From positions 1,687 through 11,447 of the forward strand of contig DHGB01000053.1 in assembly GCA_002402535.1 (NCBI GenBank): a stretch of DNA of 9,761 nt. Reading direction: 5' to 3'. A model generated the notes under the pieces. That model searched no databases. It was given only the letters and a program-made list of their open reading frames with translations, and was not told the origin of the DNA. The position numbers were made by a program, and so were the translations under genes. Positions 5,431 to 9,761 of the stretch are shown piece by piece. Position 1 is the stretch's first letter. The number at the start of each line of letters is the position of its first letter. Source of the DNA: Candidatus Shapirobacteria bacterium UBA4809. GTDB taxonomy: Bacteria > Patescibacteriota > Microgenomatia > UBA12405.

Positions 5431-6359
5431 TTAATGAGTTTTTAAAAATTTTTCGTGTACTTGTTTAGCCAAAAATACGGCATAGTCAATATCCTCTTCT
5501 CTTTCTACCATAAATGAACTTTGGTGTACGCTATAGTGCTTATAACTGTCTTTAACATATTTTACTTTTTTCTCCGGATCTTTTAAGTCAAAAGGTTGTA
5601 CTCTCATCAAAATCATATCTAACCCCGACTTGTGAACATGTATCGCAATAACATTTAATCTTTCTAGTTTAAACCCAATAAAAAATTCTTTGGATCCTCA
5701 ATTAAGTTACTATCCAGAGAAAGTAGTTTAATTCTTAAATCTTCATAAAGTTCCTTACTGTTATCCCATCCTTTTTTAAAATGTTCTTCGACGGTATATG
5801 TTTTTACCTGGCTTATAACCTCGGAGGCAGAATTGTTTTTCACAACCTTGGTAATAGATTCTGCTTTTTTACTAGATTAAATTTGTCGGACATCCAACAG
5901 TCCATCTTCATATCGATTAAATTCCCATAATTCGATCGGAAAATCTCTGAAATTTGTCGCTCCGTGCTGGTACTGGGTAAATGATTTAGCAACGAAAATA
6001 ACGCGCACTTGAGACCAGTCAAAGTCAGTAACGGTAGCTTTTTTACCTGTTTTTGTAATATAAGCCAAGACAAAATTTGCCTTATTATTCAGCATTAATG
6101 ACAGATAATGTAATCCCTGATCCACGACACTAAAATTACTATTCTTTTTGTATTCTAGAATCACAAAAGAATTAGTTTCCGGATCATAAGCTAGAGAATC
6201 AAGAAAATAACCTTCAATTTGAAATTCGCCATCAATTAATTGAAGCCCAAACAGTTCATCTAAATTCGCTTCAATCAGATCGTGCATTTCTTTTTCCTTA
6301 GAAAATTCTTTCTCCTTTATAGATGAAATCTTTTGATTTTGGATTTGGTAGATAGTCAT
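5431..6359 (-). pseudogene. DUF5655-type PD-(D/E)XK protein gene, interrupted
   Basis: The ATG at 6359 opens a frame of 160 codons ending at a TAA (5877-5879). Beyond that stop the same frame continues with SSKKAESITKVVKNN and a YTVEEHFKKGWDNSKELYEDL segment, then is lost. A shift by one base at an A6 tract (5680-5685) restores FFIGFKLERLNVIAIHVHKSG...MRVQPFDLKDPEKK, ending at the TAA at 5431-5433. Joined, the parts give about 309 residues, the usual length of DUF5655 proteins, with the typical C-terminal domain. The N-terminal domain has a PD-(D/E)XK-like core: Asp54 (YFLDSLAYD), Glu69 and Lys71 (FVILEYKK), and Gln81 (VVDQGLHYL). Such genes often sit beside restriction-modification systems. 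It starts 21 bases after the methylase gene. The 160-residue N-terminal piece holds the whole nuclease-like core and might still be made. One nonsense change plus one frameshift makes a single sequencing error an unlikely full explanation. Confidence 0.85.
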
Positions 6360-6380
6360 CTTTTATTTAAATTTTAACTT

Positions 6381-7175
6381 TCAATGCTTTGTATTTTTTG
6401 GATTTTCATAATTTTTTATTCTATTATTTGCCAGATCGATATAATTTTTTTCTTTTTCAATTCCTATCCAGTTTCTACCAAGAGCTTTCGCAACAACGGC
6501 AGTTGTTCCACTACCCATAAACGGATCAAAAACTAAATCGCCTTTATTGCTCGCTGTTAGTAAAATTTGTTGGATAAGTTTTAATGGCTTTTGTGTTGGG
6601 TGTGCTTTTATGCCGTTTTTATCTTTCAACCTTTCTTTCCCTTTGCAAAGTCCGAATACCCAATCAGTATCTTTCATTTGAATACCTCCATTTATTTTCT
6701 TTAAAAATTCATAATTGAAAGTATATTTTTTGCAATCCTTATTTTTCACCGACCAAATTATTGTTTCGTGATTATTTGTAAAACGACGACCATTCAAATT
6801 CGGCAATGCGTCGGTTTTTACCCATATCACATCATTCAAAAACCAAAATCCTAAATTTTGCATTATTGTCCCAACTCGAAAAATATTGTGATACATTCCA
6901 ATGACCCAAAATGTACCTGTCGGTTTTAATATTCTTTGACACTCTTTTATCCAATTTTGAGTAAAATTGTCATAATCGTCATAGCCTTCAAATTGATCCC
7001 AGTCACTATCAACAGGTATAACCTCTGAACCATCAGCTCTTTTTAATCTTTTTCCTTTTGGAAGTTGTAAGTAGTAAGGGGGATCAGCAAAAATTAAATC
7101 AACTGAATTGCTAGGAAATTTCTTCATTTCCTCTATGCAATCACCGTGTAAAATTGTGTTAATAAATTTTTGCAT
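6381..7175 (-). CDS. Beta-class N6-adenine DNA methyltransferase (HinfI/DpnA-like)
   Basis: A 264-residue methylase of the N6_N4_Mtase family. Motif IV DPPY is at 31-34, near the N-terminus. Motif I DPFMGSGTT is at 217-225 near the C-terminus, preceded by the AHPTQKP element (191-197). This permuted order defines the beta class. The region between (ILNDVIW-type strand, TDALPNLNGRRFTNNHETIIW, and GKERLKDKNG) follows M.HinfI (GANTC) and DpnA (GATC) closely. It lacks the ~90-residue C-terminal extension of M.HinfI and CcrM, and in length and in the INGGIQMKD segment it is like DpnA, the DpnII-system enzyme that methylates single-stranded DNA. It transfers methyl from S-adenosylmethionine to adenine. 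It starts six bases after the D12 methylase stop and forms an operon with it and the restriction enzyme. Target site cannot be decided; GATC or GANTC are the leading guesses. Confidence 0.92.
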   Translation of the reverse strand: MQKFINTILHGDCIEEMKKFPSNSVDLIFADPPYYLQLPKGKRLKRADGSEVIPVDSDWDQFEGYDDYDNFTQNWIKECQRILKPTGTFWVIGMYHNIFRVGTIMQNLGFWFLNDVIWVKTDALPNLNGRRFTNNHETIIWSVKNKDCKKYTFNYEFLKKINGGIQMKDTDWVFGLCKGKERLKDKNGIKAHPTQKPLKLIQQILLTASNKGDLVFDPFMGSGTTAVVAKALGRNWIGIEKEKNYIDLANNRIKNYENPKNTKH

Positions 7176-7181
7176 ACGACA

Positions 7182-8303
7182 TCAAAAATTATAAATGACA
7201 AGGTGTTCGGCATTTCTGTCGTTTCTACCCTTAACATTATAGAGATAAGTTTTTTCAAAACTATCTACTTTAATACCTTTTTTGTTTTTATATATATCAT
7301 ATATAAAAGGAGTCTTTTTGATTATTAATATAAAATGAGCTTTGTTTGTATAAAGACATTTTGCCAATCTTTCTTGATCTTTTTTATCAAAACTCTTTTT
7401 TTCATAATCGTTGAAATCCGTATCATACGGTGGGTCTAAAAAGATAAAATCATTTTTGTTCAAATCTTTTCGAGTTAAAATTTTTTCAAAATCAGTGTTC
7501 AAAATTTCTGCATTTTTAAATGCTTTCTCCACCTCATCACTGAATATATAATTCACCTTACTTCTAAAGTCTTTATTGTTATATGCAATTCCTCCATAAG
7601 GAATATTGAAATCACCTTTAGCGTTAAATCTAAACATCGAGGCATAACAAAATTCTCTAATAAAATAGTAATTAGCAATTTTTTTAGCTAAAGAAGTTTT
7701 ATATTTTGAACCATTTTTATTCATCACATCTCTAAAGTGCATATAAAATCCACTTCTAAAAGCAGTTTCGATATTTTTATGTAAATCTCCGTCAGGTAAT
7801 GCCCCTCGTTCCTTTTCAACCTTTTTTGTCCTGCTTATTTTAGAAATTAAATTCTTTATTATTTCTTGAAGCAAATTATTCGGATCGAGGGCAAATTTTT
7901 CTAAGAACAAGCCATTAAACTGATCTTCTTTGGCCTTTAATTTTTCAGTTATTATTTCTCTTACTTCTTTCTCAGCTATTTTGTTATTCTTATGGTCATC
8001 ATAGAGCTTAACGATTTCATTTTCGAATATGTTTATATACTTTGGGATTTTTTCCCAATTATCAACATAATCATACAAACAACTCTTAAATTCAGTTTTA
8101 TTTTTTTCGCCTTTAACAAAACGATAAAATTCTATTAACTCTTCGCAAATGTCATTGATTATCGCTTTTTGAGGTTGAAGTTTAAAAAATATTGCACCAC
8201 CACCAAAAAATGGCTCTATATAACGGGTGTGTTTTGGTATGAGATTTTTTATTTGCTCATATTCTTTAGATTTTCCGCCTGGCCATTTAATGAGTGGTTG
8301 CAT
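7182..8303 (-). CDS. D12-class (Dam-like, alpha) N6-adenine DNA methyltransferase
   Basis: A 373-residue D12-family methylase. Motif X KWPGGK (6-11), motif I YIEPFFGGGAIFF (28-40), motif II IINDICEELI (48-57), the FNIPYGG segment (232-238), motif IV FLDPPYDTDF (288-297) and the terminal GRNDRNAEHLVIYNF all follow the Dam/DpnM order. It is about 100 residues longer than Dam; the extra length is a charged helical insert (about 65-175) in the target-recognition region, so the site may differ from GATC. It starts two bases after the restriction enzyme stop, with AGGA five bases before the ATG, one of the few Shine-Dalgarno-like sequences in the window; it comes from the end of the upstream gene. 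It is the main candidate for protecting host DNA from the adjacent endonuclease. Family is firm; specificity unknown. Confidence 0.93.
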   Translation of the reverse strand: MQPLIKWPGGKSKEYEQIKNLIPKHTRYIEPFFGGGAIFFKLQPQKAIINDICEELIEFYRFVKGEKNKTEFKSCLYDYVDNWEKIPKYINIFENEIVKLYDDHKNNKIAEKEVREIITEKLKAKEDQFNGLFLEKFALDPNNLLQEIIKNLISKISRTKKVEKERGALPDGDLHKNIETAFRSGFYMHFRDVMNKNGSKYKTSLAKKIANYYFIREFCYASMFRFNAKGDFNIPYGGIAYNNKDFRSKVNYIFSDEVEKAFKNAEILNTDFEKILTRKDLNKNDFIFLDPPYDTDFNDYEKKSFDKKDQERLAKCLYTNKAHFILIIKKTPFIYDIYKNKKGIKVDSFEKTYLYNVKGRNDRNAEHLVIYNF

Positions 8304-8305
8304 AT

Positions 8306-9124
8306 TTATCCTAAATAAGTCATTTTAATTGAATCTAATGAGCTTTTAATAAGTCCAGCCTTTTCTTTGTAAAATTCAAGAACAATATCGTATCCCTCAC
8401 CTGATTTACAGACAAAATCCCAGAAATCTTTTCCTATCAAAAGTTCATCATCGGAAAAATATTGCCTAACTCTTTCCTGTTTCCAGGGTTTGCCTTCACC
8501 AAATCGATTATAGGCGGTTGCAAAAAATACCTTAATATTCGTTTCTCTTGGTAAGGTATTTGATAAAATCGTGAATTGCTCTAACAATGCCTCTTTTTCT
8601 GATCGAGCTTTTTTATTATCCAAATCACCTCCAATTTTCAATTCAATTAAATAATTATCACCCGTATCTTTATCAATCAAGTAATAATCACTATCATGTC
8701 TTTTTGTAACGAGCGATTGTTCTTCAGGTTTGACTCGCAAAAATTGATAATCGTCCACAGAAGGTGGTGTTATTTCTCTTCGTTTATATTTCTCTAATAA
8801 TTCAGCCATATCCTGAGTTTGTTTTAAACTTAAAGGCCCTTCAACATTTTGTCTAACTTCATAAGATAATTTAGCGATGTTTATGGCCATTTTTTCTAGC
8901 ATATTTCCCAAAGAGCTATCAAGAGAACGTACTAATGCAGTGTAATATTGAATTTCTGGTCCAAGAACAGCGATAAAAACATTGTGAATTTTCATATTCA
9001 GTGTACCCCCTGGATCTTCTAATTCTCCTTCATGTCTTCCTTGAAATCCGACAGCAAACGATTCAACGGATGCATAAACGATTGATCTTATGGCTTCTTT
9101 TTTATCTAATGTATTTTGTGTCAT
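8306..9124 (-). CDS. Putative type II restriction endonuclease, TdeIII-like PD-(D/E)XK
   Basis: A 272-residue protein, first in an operon with two adenine methylases, the standard neighbourhood of a type II restriction enzyme. The likely active site is Asp144 or Asp146 (RHDSDYYLI) with Glu161-Leu-Lys163 (YLIELKIGG), a PD-(D/E)XK core. Downstream, KVFFATAYNRFG (198-209) and LLIGKDFWDFVCKSGEGYDIVLEFYKEKAG match in order the ALPYNPYG...IGEEFWDMLGGEGTY pattern I recall for TdeIII-family enzymes. TdeIII itself cuts GGNCC, which pairs with cytosine methylation, whereas the partners here methylate adenine, so the site must differ. The N-terminal half (about 1-120) is helical and includes a glycine-rich turn (ELEDPGGTLN). 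Start at 9124 is the only nearby ATG; no Shine-Dalgarno. Restriction enzyme role is well supported by context; the family label is from memory and moderately sure. Confidence 0.75.
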   Translation of the reverse strand: MTQNTLDKKEAIRSIVYASVESFAVGFQGRHEGELEDPGGTLNMKIHNVFIAVLGPEIQYYTALVRSLDSSLGNMLEKMAINIAKLSYEVRQNVEGPLSLKQTQDMAELLEKYKRREITPPSVDDYQFLRVKPEEQSLVTKRHDSDYYLIDKDTGDNYLIELKIGGDLDNKKARSEKEALLEQFTILSNTLPRETNIKVFFATAYNRFGEGKPWKQERVRQYFSDDELLIGKDFWDFVCKSGEGYDIVLEFYKEKAGLIKSSLDSIKMTYLG

Positions 9125-9138
9125 AAAGTTTTTCTAAA

Positions 9139-9213
9139 TTATTTTGATAAATTATCAACCCAATTATTTAATAAATCTATTGGTTTTATTCTATCCAAAA
9201 TTTTTATTTGCAT
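9139..9213 (-). CDS. Possible 24-codon leader ORF ahead of the restriction operon
   Basis: From an ATG at 9213 the minus strand encodes MQIKILDRIKPIDLLNNWVD-NLSK, ending in TAA 14 bases before the restriction enzyme start. The ATG lies about ten bases after a TATAAT box, so it would be the first codon on the transcript. The sequence is plausible as an amphipathic helix. It could be a leader peptide, a decayed controller gene, or chance; I do not recognise it. Confidence 0.3.
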   Translation of the reverse strand: MQIKILDRIKPIDLLNNWVDNLSK

Positions 9214-9222
9214 TTATATTTC

Positions 9223-9228
9223 ATTATA
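9223..9228 (-). promoter_or_regulatory. Putative -10 box of the restriction-modification operon
   Basis: An exact TATAAT on the minus strand, in the only gap (9125-9283) between the thermonuclease and restriction genes. Transcription would start near 9216. No good -35 hexamer stands 16-18 bases upstream; that space is occupied by a GC-rich CCCTCCCGAGGG palindrome (9232-9243), which may be a protein-binding site. Confidence 0.5.
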
Positions 9229-9283
9229 CCGCCCTCGGGAGGGAAAACTGGGAGTTGAAGAGAAATTCTTATAGAAATTATTG

Positions 9284-9761
9284 TTAATACACCTTGTCGT
9301 AGCAGTTGGCGCTTTTGGTGAAGCCGGCTAAGAGGGCATCGGATTCGGAACAAAACCACTGGTCACCTTGATCCAGCTCGAGGGAGACATTGCTGTAATT
9401 GCCACAGCCGGGGAAGAAATAGGTTTTTTTGCCTTCACGGGCATTGCCCTTGATATTACATTTTGGATTTTGGGGATTGGTGACTTGAAGGCACTGATCA
9501 CTAAAAACGCCGACTTTTTCGGTTTTGACTTGTTGAAAAGCAGCTTTTAGATTTTCGGACTGGGAGGAGGCAGTGGAGGTGAAGCGGGCCCAGCCGGAGA
9601 GAATCATTTCTTTATTTACCAACTGATCGTCAACATAAACTAGGGCTAAAAAGCGGCCAAAGTGATCGTTTAGATCTCCTTCTAGCCTGACTTTTTTACC
9701 ATCAATGAGACTCTTGAGTTTGTCGGTGGCCTCCACGCTCCCACAAAGACCGACTTCGGGG
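9284..9761 (-). CDS. Thermonuclease (SNase) family protein, 3' part (start outside window)
   Basis: The frame is open at the window edge; 158 residues are visible, beginning PEVGLCGSVEATDKLKSLI. A GTG at 9736 is not the start, because family sequence continues upstream of it. In staphylococcal nuclease the catalytic Glu43 lies in the TPE segment, which matches the first two visible residues (PE). The catalytic Arg87 corresponds to the Arg in DHFGRFLALVYV. VNKEMILSGWARF is the usual following helix. The upstream Arg35 and any signal peptide lie outside. After the SNase core (to about visible residue 90) comes a cysteine-containing tail (CNIKGN...KTYFFPGCGNY...GDQWFCSESDALLAGFTKSANC) of the type common on CPR thermonucleases, probably metal-binding or disulfide-bonded. 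It is probably exported and could digest environmental DNA or RNA. Its base composition is less AT-rich than the neighbouring island, so it looks like resident genome. Confidence 0.9.
   Translation of the reverse strand, partial: PEVGLCGSVEATDKLKSLIDGKKVRLEGDLNDHFGRFLALVYVDDQLVNKEMILSGWARFTSTASSQSENLKAAFQQVKTEKVGVFSDQCLQVTNPQNPKCNIKGNAREGKKTYFFPGCGNYSNVSLELDQGDQWFCSESDALLAGFTKSANCYDKVY

Noticed and set aside
5431..5616. Separate 61-residue gene
   Set aside because: It is the C-terminal part of the interrupted DUF5655-type gene; homologous coding continues upstream of its ATG in the same frame as far as the frameshift at 5680-5685.
5840..6073. Minus-strand 77-residue ORF
   Set aside because: It is another frame within the DUF5655-type coding region and has no domain resemblance.
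9284..9736. Complete thermonuclease starting at a GTG at 9736
   Set aside because: The frame continues to the window edge with family-like sequence (PEVGLCGS), so the real start lies outside.
1..9761. Avoidance of GATC as a clue to the restriction specificity
   Set aside because: Counting by eye I find roughly thirty GATC sites, about what the base composition predicts, so there is no depletion to support or exclude a GATC-specific enzyme.
1..9761. tRNA, rRNA, CRISPR array or insertion sequence
   Set aside because: No cloverleaf, repeat-spacer pattern, transposase or terminal inverted repeats were seen on either strand.

Overview
The window looks like a piece of a Candidate Phyla Radiation (Patescibacteria) chromosome. 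The signs are a short secreted protein of a type I associate with CPR genomes (mature N-terminus YRGD...VKGPNYTEERH), a CPR-style thermonuclease with a cysteine-containing tail, very short or absent leaders, few Shine-Dalgarno sequences, and many A/T homopolymers. TGA is used as a stop, so this is the standard bacterial code and not the UGA=Gly code of Gracilibacteria or Absconditabacteria. Every recognisable gene lies on the minus strand, so transcription runs from high to low coordinates.

The two ends look like resident genome. At the right edge (9284-9761) is the 3' part of a secreted-type thermonuclease. At the left edge are an ECF-type sigma factor (1066-1635), a three-helix membrane protein overlapping it by 14 nt (405-1079), and the 5' part of a small exported protein (1-320). 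These three read as one regulatory cassette: sigma factor, membrane partner (possible anti-sigma), probable exported target.

Between them, from about 1681 to 9230, lies a clearly AT-richer accessory block made of defence-type and phage-type genes. In transcription order it holds a putative type II restriction-modification operon with a promoter-like -10 box near 9225: a possible 24-codon leader ORF, a TdeIII-like PD-(D/E)XK restriction enzyme, a D12 (Dam-like) adenine methylase, and a HinfI/DpnA-like beta-class adenine methylase. Next come a DUF5655-type PD-(D/E)XK gene broken by one in-frame stop and one frameshift, and, one base after its end, only the first ~36 codons of a RecB-like PD-(D/E)XK protein.

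That truncated gene is followed by a complete four-gene unit: XRE-type repressor, ImmA/IrrE metallopeptidase, an intact paralogue of the truncated RecB-like nuclease, and a DUF3800 protein. The unit starts from a near-consensus promoter (TTGACA-17-TGTAAT) whose -10 box sits inside a perfect 10-bp inverted repeat touching the repressor start codon, so it is very probably autoregulated. After the unit comes the last ~15 codons of a RecB-like nuclease of the same family, then a phage-type BRO-N/DinD-like protein with its own strong terminator.

The most interesting structure is therefore a self-regulated repressor/peptidase/nuclease/DUF3800 module bracketed by the 5' and 3' remnants of the same nuclease family that it carries intact, immediately downstream of a restriction-modification operon. 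The individual families are known. The combination, its bracketing by remnants, and any joint function as a defence or toxin-antitoxin unit are inference.
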